A stretch of DNA of 25,142 bases, from the NCBI RefSeq assembly GCF_023229105.1, contig NZ_JALNZY010000024.1, forward strand, positions 1 to 25,142. The letters are read 5' to 3'. A model generated the notes under the pieces. That model was not told the DNA's origin and ran no database searches. It worked only from the letters and a program-made list of their open reading frames with translations. Source of the DNA: Sulfurimonas sp. (GTDB taxonomy: Bacteria; Campylobacterota; Campylobacteria; Campylobacterales; Sulfurimonadaceae). The translations under genes were made by a program, and so were the position numbers. Of the stretch, positions 13,351-21,727 are shown piece after piece (the stretch's first letter is position 1; each line of letters starts with the position of its first letter).

Positions 13351-14400
13351 ATGGCTAATACAAAATTTATTTTAGGTAATCAAGAGATATCAAAAGGCGC
13401 TAATCTAACTGTAAATATCGAGCTGCCAAAACTATACAATACGCCCACACAGCTTCCAATTCACGTCATTAGAGGCAAAAAGGACGGACCTGTTGTCTTT
13501 ATCAGCGCGGCTATTCACGGGGATGAGTTAAACGGCATAGAGATAATAAGAAGACTTAGAAAACTAGATATTTTAAAAAAAATAAAAGGAACTATTTTAC
13601 TAGTGCCAATCGTAAATGTTTATGGAATTATGACTCTATCGAGGTATCTGCCCGATAGAAGAGACTTAAACAGAAGTTTTCCAGGAACTCCAAAAGGCTC
13701 ACTAGCAAGCAGGGTTGCAAAGATATTTTTTGATGAAGTCGTCAAAAAGTGTAATCTGGGAATAGACCTGCATACCGCATCAATCCATAAGTCAAATCTC
13801 CCACAAGTAAGAACAAATATAGATAATGAGTACGCTTTTACCCTTGCAAAAGCATTTGGAGCTCCTGTAATTCTTCACTCAGAACTCAGGGACGGCTCCC
13901 TTAGAGCAGTAGCTCAAGAAGAAGGCATCCCTATACTTCTCTATGAAGCGGGCGAAGCGTTAAGGTTTGATGAAGCATCAATCAGAATCGGCGTGCATGG
14001 GATAATAAATGTGCTTAGAGAAAATGGCATGCTGCTTAAAACAGCAAAAAAAAGAGATAGAAAAACTTCTATAATTACAAGAAACAGCCAATGGATACGC
14101 TCAAGCGAAAGCGGCATGTTAAGAACCATAAAAGCTCTCGGCGACACGGTGCGTAAAGATGAGATTATCGCTTTTATTGATGAACCTTTAGGCGATAACA
14201 GTTTTGAATTAAGAGCGCCATATGACGGAGTCATAATAGGTAAGTCAGAGATACCTCTTGTACAAGAGGGAGATGCCATTTTTCATATAGCAAAACTTAG
14301 AAATCTTGAGATAGCAGAAAATAAAATTGAGCTTTTCAATGAAAATGCAATTGAACTGAGTGAATTTTTTGAACTAAACAATGAGGACATAATAGAATAA
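13351..14400 (+). CDS. Succinylglutamate desuccinylase/aspartoacylase-family zinc deacylase
   Basis: The 349-aa product is an AstE/AspA-type member of the M14 carboxypeptidase clan, which cuts an acyl group from the amine of an amino acid. Zinc ligands are visible: H56 and E59 in AAIHGDELNG, and H141 in GIDLHTA. The substrate-binding block PDRRDLNRSFPG is at 101-112 and the catalytic glutamate is E199 in LLYEAGE. After about residue 250 comes a beta-rich domain, with GDTVRKDEIIAFID and APYDGVIIG, that resembles a lipoyl/biotinyl-like hairpin often found at the end of these proteins. In this operon it could remove an acyl or glutamyl cap; the substrate cannot be read from sequence. Confidence 0.88.
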   Translation: MANTKFILGNQEISKGANLTVNIELPKLYNTPTQLPIHVIRGKKDGPVVFISAAIHGDELNGIEIIRRLRKLDILKKIKGTILLVPIVNVYGIMTLSRYLPDRRDLNRSFPGTPKGSLASRVAKIFFDEVVKKCNLGIDLHTASIHKSNLPQVRTNIDNEYAFTLAKAFGAPVILHSELRDGSLRAVAQEEGIPILLYEAGEALRFDEASIRIGVHGIINVLRENGMLLKTAKKRDRKTSIITRNSQWIRSSESGMLRTIKALGDTVRKDEIIAFIDEPLGDNSFELRAPYDGVIIGKSEIPLVQEGDAIFHIAKLRNLEIAENKIELFNENAIELSEFFELNNEDIIE

Positions 14401-14401
14401 A

Positions 14402-15454
14402 ATGGAACTATTTTACGATATATTAAAACAACTTATCCGCATCCCTAGTGTTGTAGGGGAAGAACACCCCTTTTTTATGTTTATAAAAAGAGAGCTTGAA
14501 GAGCTAGGAGTAAAGGTTGAGTATTACGACGGCGTGCTTATAGCAAAGGGGGATATCCCAGAGAGTGGATATATCTCTGCACATGCCGATAGGCATGGAC
14601 TTATCTGCACTGGTCACAACGAGTTTCAATATGCTGCATTTATTGCAAAAAACAAGGCCGACTTAACCGGTGACTCAAACTCAGAACAGCTGCTTCACAA
14701 CTTTACCGCAAGATTTGTAGATGAAAAAGTTCAGGCGTATGAGCCATGGTCGGGAACTTATCTTGGGCTTGGTTCTATAAAAGATGCTTTTTTGTGCCAA
14801 AGAAGAAAAAATATTATCTTTAAAATAGAGGGTTTTGACTACATGTTTCCCGGAACTCCGATAGCCTTTACCGATAAACTTGAGATAAAAGACAATCTTA
14901 TTTCTGCACAACTTGATAACGTTATAAGCATAGCAATCATTATCTATATGTACGCCATCGGTTATCAGGGTACTGCCTTTTTTACCGCTTCTGAGGAGGC
15001 TGGAAGAAGCTGGAGATTTTTACTAGAGTGGTTCAGGCGTTTTGACGTTAAAACAGATGAACTTCTTGTTCTTGATACAAGCCCCTACCCTACTTTAGAA
15101 GAGATTAAGAATATAGACATAGTTCTTAGAAACAGGGATTCAAACGCAGTATTTAGATCACCTTTAAAAAATAAAATAAAAGAGATAGCGATTAAGAATA
15201 AGATACGATATGATTTTAAAGACAAATACTTAAAAGCTAAAATGCTAAAAAACGGCACGACAAGCTCTCTTGGAACCACTGAACTTGGAAGGCTTATTTA
15301 TGCGACTAAGGGAGAGATACAAGGTACAACTTTGCAAATCCCTACAATCGGATATCACACCGTTCATGAAACGACAACAAAAAATGCAGTTGAGGGTATG
15401 ATTACAATTTTAAAGAACTTGTATATAACTAAAAACATAAAAGATAAACAATGA
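14402..15454 (+). CDS. M42-like di-metal peptidase
   Basis: The 350-aa protein has the metal-site layout of M42/M28-type aminopeptidases: H61 and D63 in SAHADRHG, bridging D172 in SAQLDNVIS, catalytic E198/E199 in TASEEAGRS, D225 in VLDTSPYP, and H319/H322 in IGYHTVHE near the C-terminus. M42 enzymes (glutamyl- or other aminopeptidases) form large cytosolic assemblies that trim peptides. There is no signal peptide. It starts 1 base after the deacylase stop and overlaps the CorA-like gene by 4 bases. Aminopeptidase activity on glutamyl peptides is an attractive guess from context, not shown. Confidence 0.82.
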   Translation: MELFYDILKQLIRIPSVVGEEHPFFMFIKRELEELGVKVEYYDGVLIAKGDIPESGYISAHADRHGLICTGHNEFQYAAFIAKNKADLTGDSNSEQLLHNFTARFVDEKVQAYEPWSGTYLGLGSIKDAFLCQRRKNIIFKIEGFDYMFPGTPIAFTDKLEIKDNLISAQLDNVISIAIIIYMYAIGYQGTAFFTASEEAGRSWRFLLEWFRRFDVKTDELLVLDTSPYPTLEEIKNIDIVLRNRDSNAVFRSPLKNKIKEIAIKNKIRYDFKDKYLKAKMLKNGTTSSLGTTELGRLIYATKGEIQGTTLQIPTIGYHTVHETTTKNAVEGMITILKNLYITKNIKDKQ

Positions 15455-16236
15455 AAAATATTCATGAATTAGTAGATAGTCTTCACTTAGATGATTTACA
15501 AAATGAAGCACATCCATCTATATTTGATGAAAATGAGGGTTATGAGATGTTAATTCTCAGACTGCCCGTAATTTTGGATAAACTTGAAATAGTCTCTACC
15601 GGATTTATAATAACTCCTCATGTAAGCTATCTATACAACAGAGACGAAAAAAAGTTTAAACCTTTACAGAGCCGCTTTGAATCCCCCTATAAGATGTTGG
15701 ACGGCATAGTTGATGAACTTTTAAAATCATTTGAAAAGTATAGAGACTTGATTGCCGATATGGAAGAGGCTCTCTACCTCAACAAAAAAACGCAATCCTT
15801 TATGAATCAGTGGCTGAAATTTAAACGCAATATTATAAAAATTGAGAGAGTATTGCTGCACGCATCTTCTACTATGGAGAGGGTTATTGCATATTATGAA
15901 AATAGTGATGATTTTCCATTAAATCACTACATTGACCTACATGAACATATAGAGCGAACAAGGAGATCTGCTACACTGCAACTCTCTAAGCTTGATTATA
16001 TTTTCAGTTTTTACAATACGCGTACAAACGAGAGGATGAACGCTCTTATCTATAACCTTACTATTATATCTGCTATATTTTTACCCCTAAATCTGGTTGT
16101 CGGTTTCTTTGGCATGAACACAAGCGGTTTGCCTTTTACCCAAGGGGCATCAGGAACGACAAATGTTATGATTTTAACGCTGTGCTTGTTCTTTGTTGCT
16201 GTTGGAGTGATTGGTTTTATAAAAAGAAGATTTTAA
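15451..16236 (+). CDS. CorA-family divalent cation transporter
   Basis: The 261-aa protein has a long helical N-terminal cytosolic domain, then two membrane helices near the C-terminus: about 201-220 (YNLTIISAIFLPLNLVVGFF) and 238-257. The CorA signature GMN lies between them at 221-223. CorA proteins are pentameric channels for Mg2+ (also Co2+ or Ni2+). It is somewhat shorter than E. coli CorA (316 aa). Its ATG overlaps the peptidase stop by 4 bases, making it the fifth gene of the rimB-rimK unit. ATP-grasp ligases and metallopeptidases need divalent metal, but a functional link is only inference. A perfect hairpin follows the stop. Confidence 0.88.
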   Translation: MKNIHELVDSLHLDDLQNEAHPSIFDENEGYEMLILRLPVILDKLEIVSTGFIITPHVSYLYNRDEKKFKPLQSRFESPYKMLDGIVDELLKSFEKYRDLIADMEEALYLNKKTQSFMNQWLKFKRNIIKIERVLLHASSTMERVIAYYENSDDFPLNHYIDLHEHIERTRRSATLQLSKLDYIFSFYNTRTNERMNALIYNLTIISAIFLPLNLVVGFFGMNTSGLPFTQGASGTTNVMILTLCLFFVAVGVIGFIKRRF

Positions 16237-16253
16237 AAAAGAGTGGCTTGTCA

Positions 16254-16282
16254 CTAAAATAGGTTTAAAAAACCTATTTTAG
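16254..16282. terminator. Perfect 13-bp hairpin between corA-like gene and the small secreted-peptide gene
   Basis: CTAAAATAGGTTT (16254-16266) and AAACCTATTTTAG (16270-16282) pair perfectly around AAA. It lies between converging genes, 17 bases after the corA-like stop and 29 bases after the stop of the minus-strand peptide gene. In the minus direction a run of six T follows about 13 bases later. A shared terminator is the simplest reading. Confidence 0.6.
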
Positions 16283-16311
16283 AAGGAGAAATAAAATTTT
16301 AAATATTTAGA

Positions 16312-16443
16312 TTAATAAATATCTGAGTTTGGGTGGTTAGGCTTACTTATCGGAGTTTTAGCCTCTTTTGTATCGTAATGCACTATATTATCTGCTTGAA
16401 GAGCAGCTAATGTTAATGCGATTAGTAAAATGAAGTTTTTCAT
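16312..16443 (-). CDS. Small secreted/periplasmic peptide (43 aa)
   Basis: Read by hand on the minus strand, from ATG at 16443 to TAA at 16312. AAAGGA lies 6 bases ahead of the start, a good ribosome site. The product begins MKNFILLIALTLAALQA, a clean signal peptide with a likely cut after AQA-like LQA, leaving about 26 residues: DNIVHYDTKEAKTP followed by a Pro/Asn/Ser-rich end, SKPNHPNSDIY. No homolog is known to me. The signal peptide, ribosome site and flanking hairpin make it likely to be real. It is transcribed away from the tolC-macAB operon. Confidence 0.65.
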   Translation of the reverse strand: MKNFILLIALTLAALQADNIVHYDTKEAKTPISKPNHPNSDIY

Positions 16444-16608
16444 GTTGTATCCTTTGGTAAGAACGAATTACGCTCTAATTTTTTAAATCAGAGAAATTTT
16501 ATCCGATTTAACTTTTAGCTTTCTTATCGCTTTTTAATTACATGGTTGTTTTAAGATATTTTTTATATTTATAAAAGAGCACTTACTTACGATTTACTCT
16601 AACTCAGA

Positions 16609-16614
16609 TACAAT
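16609..16614 (+). promoter_or_regulatory. -10 box candidate for the tolC-macAB operon
   Basis: TACAAT, 22 bases before the tolC-like ATG, with AAGGA between them. Confidence 0.4.
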
Positions 16615-16636
16615 TTTAAAAAGCTTAAGGATAAGA

Positions 16637-17848
16637 ATGAAAAATAGTGTTCTCTTTTATATAATATTTCATCTTCTGGCTTTTATATCACTAAGCGCAG
16701 ATGAGAAGGAGCTCCTCTCACAAGAGAAGCAAAATCTTCTGCTCCAAGAACAAAATAGATATGAATCAGAGCATGAAAAACTAAAGTACAATTGGATAGC
16801 GCCTCTTAATTTAGGTGCCTCATATGGATACGACAAAGCTTATACCGGAGATTATGGCACAAATGCGAATATCTCAGCCTCCATCTCTCAAGATATCTTT
16901 CGCTCTGGGGGCATAACATATCAGATAGAGTATGCTGATGCTAAAAAAAGAGCAGATGAGATTGCACTTTTTAAAGAGATAGCTGCTATAAATGAAGGGC
17001 TTTTTAGCGCGCTTTTAAACTACAAAAAAACACTCTATCAAAAGCAGCAGAGTGAGTTGATACTTAAAAACAAAGAGATAGAAATTTTTATAAAACGACA
17101 ACTATATGATGTAGGTAAGGCTGATATTACAGAGCTTAACAATGCGCTGATGGCACAAAGTAGTGAGTTAAAAAATCTAGTAACGCATAAGTACATGCTT
17201 GCTCAACTAAGGGGAGAGGTCTCAAAGTTAAGCGATATTGATCCGGTCATGTTTTCGCTTCCGACATTTACTTTGATAGAAAGAGATGCCTATCTTGAGA
17301 ATAATTTAAATCTAAACTATCTTCGCTTGCAAACAAAAAGTTATGAGTCTCTTTATGGTGTGGCAAAGAGCAACTATTTGCCCAGCGTTACGCTAAATGC
17401 CAATGTCGGTTATAGAGAATATGACTCAAAAAAATATGAAAACAAGTATGATGGCAATTACTATGGTGCGGGAGTTGCTCTAAATATTCCATTTGCCTAC
17501 AATGCTTCGGCTACCACACAAGAAGCAAAAGCTAGCTATTTAAAACAAGCTGCTCAAGTGGCAGATACATATAGAAGTACAAAAGCTTCTTACACACAGT
17601 CGCTGGAGCTTATTGAGAGTTATCGTAGCTATAACGAGATTACTTTGAAAAATCTCTCTTTGTATGATGAACTCATTGAGGCTATAGAAGCAGGAGTAAA
17701 TGTAGGGGAAAAGACAGGATATGATTTGCAAATCATAAAAAACACAAAAGCAATCGAGAAACTCAATATAAAATTAAGCGAAATAAACATACAAATAGAG
17801 CTAGCAAAGCTTCATTTTGCACTTAAGAGGAATGATGATGGACAATAA
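16637..17848 (+). CDS. TolC-family outer membrane efflux channel
   Basis: The 403-aa protein has a signal peptide (about residues 1-21, cut after LSA) and two repeats of the TolC type. In each, a membrane beta segment (LNLGASYGYDKAYTGDYG; SVTLNANVGYREYDSKKYENK) is followed by long amphipathic helices with heptad patterns (KQQSELILKNKEIEIFIKRQ; TKAIEKLNIKLSEINIQIEL). It forms the outer-membrane duct for the MacA/MacB-like genes that follow, and its end overlaps the adaptor gene. AAGGA precedes the ATG. Substrate is unknown. Confidence 0.9.
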   Translation: MKNSVLFYIIFHLLAFISLSADEKELLSQEKQNLLLQEQNRYESEHEKLKYNWIAPLNLGASYGYDKAYTGDYGTNANISASISQDIFRSGGITYQIEYADAKKRADEIALFKEIAAINEGLFSALLNYKKTLYQKQQSELILKNKEIEIFIKRQLYDVGKADITELNNALMAQSSELKNLVTHKYMLAQLRGEVSKLSDIDPVMFSLPTFTLIERDAYLENNLNLNYLRLQTKSYESLYGVAKSNYLPSVTLNANVGYREYDSKKYENKYDGNYYGAGVALNIPFAYNASATTQEAKASYLKQAAQVADTYRSTKASYTQSLELIESYRSYNEITLKNLSLYDELIEAIEAGVNVGEKTGYDLQIIKNTKAIEKLNIKLSEINIQIELAKLHFALKRNDDGQ

Positions 17849-19058
17849 CTCAAACAAAACGATAGAGGAGACTCTAAACATTGGTAAAAATAAAAAGCAT
17901 AGTTATAAAAAATATATATGGATATTCGCTCTTATCCTTCTTATCGCAGGAGCTGTTTTTTGGTATGTAACAAAAGAAGCAAAAGATAAAGAGTTAAACT
18001 ATCAGACAACTACCTTAGAGAAAAAAACCATTACTACAACAGTCTCAGCAACAGGAAATATGGAGCCGACAAACACAGTTGATGTAGGTATAGAAGTTTC
18101 AGGAACCATAAGTGAGGTTTTAGTAGATTATAACGAGCAGGTTAAAAAAGGACAGCTGATGGCACGGCTTGACACGGTAAAACTCTCCTCTAAAGTAACA
18201 AGCTACCAAGCCGCACTTGCAAAGCATCAAGCAAATATTGCAGAGGCTACTGCCTCGCTAAACAAGGCAAAGAAGGAGTGGATTCGAGTAGAAAAAATGG
18301 TTGAAGCAACTAAGGGCAACTACCCATCAAAACAAGAAGTTGACTCTGCCTTTACTACTTATGAACTAGCCCTTGCTTCACTGCAGGCTGCAAAAGCAGG
18401 ACGTGACCAAGCAAGTGCTGAGCTAAAAGCCGCACAAGACGATCTTAAAAAAGCAGCTGTCGTATCTCCCATAAACGGCGTGGTTTTAGACAGAAAAATT
18501 GAACCGGGGCAGAGTGTTGTTGCCGCTATGACGATACCGGTACTCTTTAGGATGGCAGAAGATTTGACCAAAATGAAAGTTGTTGTAAGTGTTGATGAAG
18601 CGGATATCGCAGATGTCAGAGAGGAACAGAGAGTAAAATTTAGCGTTGATGCTTATCCCCAGAGGGTTTTTGAGGGAACGCTCACACAGTTGCGCCTTAA
18701 TTCTCAAATAGTAAACGGCGTAGTTACCTATGATGCTGTTGTAAATGTGGATAATTCTGAACTCTTTTTAAGACCGGGAATGACCGTAACGGCACAGATT
18801 GTTACAGATGTTTTAGAAGATGTATCTGTTTTGCCAAATGCTGCATTAAGATTTACTCCTCCTCTAAAAGATAAGAGCAGTGCTAAGCGCGCCAAAACTA
18901 ATGCGGATGCTTCAAAACATTATGTCTGGATTTTACAAGAGAACAAACCCGTTAAGGTTGAAGTCGAAGTCGGAAAAAGCGATGGAAGCTTTACTATTAT
19001 AAAAAAATCAGAGATTGGCGAAAGTAACCTTGTTTTAATCGGAATAAAAGAGCAATGA
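17838..19058 (+). CDS. macA: MacA/HlyD-like periplasmic adaptor
   Basis: A membrane-fusion protein linking the MacB-type transporter to TolC. It has one N-terminal membrane helix (YIWIFALILLIAGAVFWYV) with most of the protein in the periplasm. A lipoyl half-motif (EVSGTISEVLVDYNEQVKKG) is followed by an alpha-hairpin of alanine- and lysine-rich helices, the second lipoyl half (VVSPINGVVLDRKIEPGQSV) and beta-barrel/membrane-proximal domains. Three tandem ATGs lie at 17832, 17835 and 17838; I prefer 17838 because AAGAGG is then 7 bases ahead. It overlaps the tolC-like gene by 11 bases, and the ATPase gene overlaps its stop by 4. Confidence 0.88.
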   Translation: MDNNSNKTIEETLNIGKNKKHSYKKYIWIFALILLIAGAVFWYVTKEAKDKELNYQTTTLEKKTITTTVSATGNMEPTNTVDVGIEVSGTISEVLVDYNEQVKKGQLMARLDTVKLSSKVTSYQAALAKHQANIAEATASLNKAKKEWIRVEKMVEATKGNYPSKQEVDSAFTTYELALASLQAAKAGRDQASAELKAAQDDLKKAAVVSPINGVVLDRKIEPGQSVVAAMTIPVLFRMAEDLTKMKVVVSVDEADIADVREEQRVKFSVDAYPQRVFEGTLTQLRLNSQIVNGVVTYDAVVNVDNSELFLRPGMTVTAQIVTDVLEDVSVLPNAALRFTPPLKDKSSAKRAKTNADASKHYVWILQENKPVKVEVEVGKSDGSFTIIKKSEIGESNLVLIGIKEQ

Positions 19059-19756
19059 AAGAATATATTATAGAGTTGCGCAATGCCACAAAAACATATG
19101 GCGAAAAAGAGGCAAAAACATATGCGATGCGTGATGTTGATTTAAAGGTCAAACGTGGAGAGTTTTTAGCCATAATGGGACCTAGCGGATCTGGCAAATC
19201 AACTGCTATGAATATGATTGGCTGCCTTGATACTCTAAGTAGCGGAGAGTACATCTTCGAGGGGATTAATGTTGAGGCTCTCTCACGAGATCAACGTGCA
19301 CTTTTAAGAAGAAACTACATCGGATTTATATTTCAAGGCTTTAACCTGCTTGGAAAAACAACCGCCATAGAAAATGTCGAACTTCCACTTCTGTATCGCG
19401 GTTACAATGCACACGATAGGCACGCTATGGCAATGGATGCGTTAAAAAGTGTCGGGCTTGAAAAAGTTGCTCATCACACTCCCGGCGAGCTCTCAGGCGG
19501 ACAACAACAGCGAGTTGCCATTGCACGCGCTATTGCTACAAACCCGCTTATTTTACTTGCAGACGAGCCGACTGGAAATCTTGATACCGCAAAAAGTATT
19601 GAAATTATGGAGCTTTTACAATCTTTTAACCGCGAAAAAAAAATCACTATTCTTATGGTAACACATGAGCTGGAGATGGCAGAGTACGCCTCAAGAAGAG
19701 TGCATTTTAGAGACGGTGCTATAGAGTACATCGAAGATTCGGAAATAGTTTTATGA
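19055..19756 (+). CDS. MacB-type ABC transporter ATPase subunit
   Basis: The 233-aa nucleotide-binding domain has Walker A GPSGSGKST (42-50), Q-loop Q94, ABC signature LSGGQ (146-150), Walker B LLADEPTGNLD (D170, E171) and the switch histidine H204 in MVTHE. Sequence details (RNYIGFIFQGFNLL, KTTAIENVELPLLY) are those of the MacB/LolD group, whose ATP hydrolysis drives periplasm-side movement of the MacB stalk. Unlike E. coli MacB, where ATPase and permease are one protein, here they are separate genes with a 4-base overlap. Confidence 0.93.
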   Translation: MKEYIIELRNATKTYGEKEAKTYAMRDVDLKVKRGEFLAIMGPSGSGKSTAMNMIGCLDTLSSGEYIFEGINVEALSRDQRALLRRNYIGFIFQGFNLLGKTTAIENVELPLLYRGYNAHDRHAMAMDALKSVGLEKVAHHTPGELSGGQQQRVAIARAIATNPLILLADEPTGNLDTAKSIEIMELLQSFNREKKITILMVTHELEMAEYASRRVHFRDGAIEYIEDSEIVL

Positions 19757-20964
19757 TTTGGAATGCTTTTTTACTCGCCCTTCGTGAAATCCGTAGAAGT
19801 GTTATGCGTTCAGCATTAACAACGCTAGGAATTGTTATCGGGATAGCTTCTGTTATTGCGATGATAATGCTAGGGGATGCAACAACGGCTTATGTAACAC
19901 AAAGCATCTCTAAGCTTGGAACAAATATGCTCATAGTTATACCTGGACAGCAAAGACAAGGTCCTCCAAGCACCGACTCTACCGCTAGAAGATTTACCCA
20001 AAGCGATATAGACACGCTTAAAGGGGAGATTGTAAATGTCCGTGGTGTCGCTCCCATCAGCTCAAGCCAGATGCAAGCAGTATATGCAAACAAAAACTAT
20101 GCAACAACTGTTGAGGGAAGCAATAACGATTACTTTGTAGTTAAAGATTGGGTTTTTGCATCAGGAAGAAGTTTTTTGCCATCAGAACTTCAAGGTGGAA
20201 AAACTGTTTGTGTTATCGGAGAGACGGTTCGAAAAGAGCTCTTTGGCGCCCTTGACCCTGTGGGAGAGCTCATAAGGCTTGAGAGTTTCTCGTGTGAGAT
20301 TATCGGACTGCTTGAGTCAAAAGGTGCGGCAATGTTTGGCATGGATCAAGATGCTGTAATCGTAACGCCTATAAGAATGTTTCAAAGACGCATCAGCGGG
20401 AATCAGGAGATAGGAAGGATTATGATTTCAGCAAATACCTCCTCATCAATAGAGGGCGTAAAAGCATCTGTTATCTCACTTTTGCAGGAGCGACGCAAGA
20501 TTGGGCTTGGAGAAGAGGATGATTTTAATGTCCATGATATGCGAGAGATGGTTCAAACGCTCTCTTCCACAACGCAAATACTTACTATTTTACTAGGAGC
20601 AGTTGCGGCTATCAGCCTTCTTGTCGGCGGCATTGGCATCATGAACATTATGCTAGTCTCTGTAACTGAGAGAACGCGTGAGATAGGCATAAGGCTTGCA
20701 GTTGGGGCGTTAGAAAGAGAGGTGTTGTTGCAGTTTTTAGTTGAGTCTATAGTTCTTGCTTCCATTGGCGGAGTCTTGGGTATTATTGTCGGAGTAAGTG
20801 CAGGAGTGGGAATTGCTCTTTATTTTGATTTGCCGCTTATTTTCAATACACCAATAATCTTAGTAGCTTTTTTCTTCTCAACAATCGTAGGAGTTGTTTT
20901 TGGATATTTTCCAGCAAGAAAAGCGGCAAGATTAAACCCTATCGATGCTCTAAGGCATGAGTAG
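19753..20964 (+). CDS. MacB-type ABC transporter permease subunit
   Basis: The 403-aa protein has the MacB_PCD/FtsX layout: one N-terminal membrane helix (around 22-45, LTTLGIVIGIASVIAMIML), a periplasmic domain of about 220 residues (opening SISKLGTNMLIVIPGQ), then three C-terminal helices near 277-302, 327-355 and 366-390. The conserved coupling segment VTERTREIGIRLAVGA lies between the first two. It ends with the FGYFPARKAARLNPIDALRHE motif typical of the family. Together with the preceding three genes it makes a complete TolC-MacA-MacB exporter for a drug, peptide or other envelope substrate. Confidence 0.93.
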   Translation: MIWNAFLLALREIRRSVMRSALTTLGIVIGIASVIAMIMLGDATTAYVTQSISKLGTNMLIVIPGQQRQGPPSTDSTARRFTQSDIDTLKGEIVNVRGVAPISSSQMQAVYANKNYATTVEGSNNDYFVVKDWVFASGRSFLPSELQGGKTVCVIGETVRKELFGALDPVGELIRLESFSCEIIGLLESKGAAMFGMDQDAVIVTPIRMFQRRISGNQEIGRIMISANTSSSIEGVKASVISLLQERRKIGLGEEDDFNVHDMREMVQTLSSTTQILTILLGAVAAISLLVGGIGIMNIMLVSVTERTREIGIRLAVGALEREVLLQFLVESIVLASIGGVLGIIVGVSAGVGIALYFDLPLIFNTPIILVAFFFSTIVGVVFGYFPARKAARLNPIDALRHE

Positions 20965-20986
20965 ATTATAAATATACATAAACAAT

Positions 20987-21709
20987 ATGAAGCAGATAAG
21001 CAACTATGTCTTTTGTGATGATTTCATTGCCACACTAAAGCTTGAGACGCGCCTTATGACAAATCAATACTACGATTATCCCTATCTAATTATCAAAGAT
21101 TTTTTCTCAAAATCTACCTGTTATGATATATCAAACTATGCCTACAACACCTCCGAGGGCGAAAAAGCTAAGGTAAAGACAAGGCTTCTAGGCAGCATCG
21201 TAAATCCAAGCGTTGATGAGAGTATCAGAAAGACCGTTATTCATAAACTCTCAGATCTGCATGTAAGAATGTATGAGGAGAATTTTAAAGCTTTTCAGCC
21301 ACATATTGAGCGCTTTTTCAACGTTGCCCTCACTACATCAACTACGCTGCAAGCTCTAGAGTACACAAAAGGATCGTTTTATATCAAACATGCGGATGAT
21401 TCAAATGAACTAGTAGATGCAAGCGGCAAAACGGTAGGTTTTATACAAGTAGCGCCGCAGCGCAAAATAACCACCGTTCTCTTTACCGCGTCCCATCAAA
21501 ATCATACTTCACAGGCGTATAGCTTTAGCGGCGGGGAACTTGTTTTTAACTATCTCTTTGATAATGAGGGTAAACAGATTAAACTCTACCCTCAAGCCGG
21601 AGACATGCTAATCTTTCCAAGCAACCCGATATACAGCCATGAGGTTCTACCTATAGAAGATGGATATAGGCTGACTCTTGTGCAGTGGCACAACGCTATT
21701 ATTGCCTAA
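20987..21709 (+). CDS. 2-oxoglutarate/Fe(II)-dependent dioxygenase
   Basis: The 240-aa protein has the double-stranded beta-helix signature of prolyl-4-hydroxylase-like oxygenases: the iron ligands H135 and D137 in YIKHADD, distal H218 in IYSHEVLPI, and R228 in DGYRLTLVQW for 2-oxoglutarate. A conserved SFSGGELVFNY block (179-189) and AGDMLIFPS (204-212) fit the family. Such enzymes hydroxylate protein side chains or small molecules using O2. There is no signal peptide. It starts 22 bases after the MacB permease stop, on the same strand, so it may be the last gene of that operon. Substrate unknown. Confidence 0.87.
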   Translation: MKQISNYVFCDDFIATLKLETRLMTNQYYDYPYLIIKDFFSKSTCYDISNYAYNTSEGEKAKVKTRLLGSIVNPSVDESIRKTVIHKLSDLHVRMYEENFKAFQPHIERFFNVALTTSTTLQALEYTKGSFYIKHADDSNELVDASGKTVGFIQVAPQRKITTVLFTASHQNHTSQAYSFSGGELVFNYLFDNEGKQIKLYPQAGDMLIFPSNPIYSHEVLPIEDGYRLTLVQWHNAIIA

Positions 21710-21727
21710 TTAAAACACTAAATAAGC

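Noticed and set aside
17817..17837. Longer MacA-like start at 17817
   Set aside because: The AAGAGG ribosome site lies inside that extension and is well spaced only for the ATG at 17838.
19449..19661. Plus-strand 70-aa frame within the MacB-type ATPase gene
   Set aside because: It is an out-of-frame reading of the LSGGQ/Walker B region of a clear ABC ATPase.
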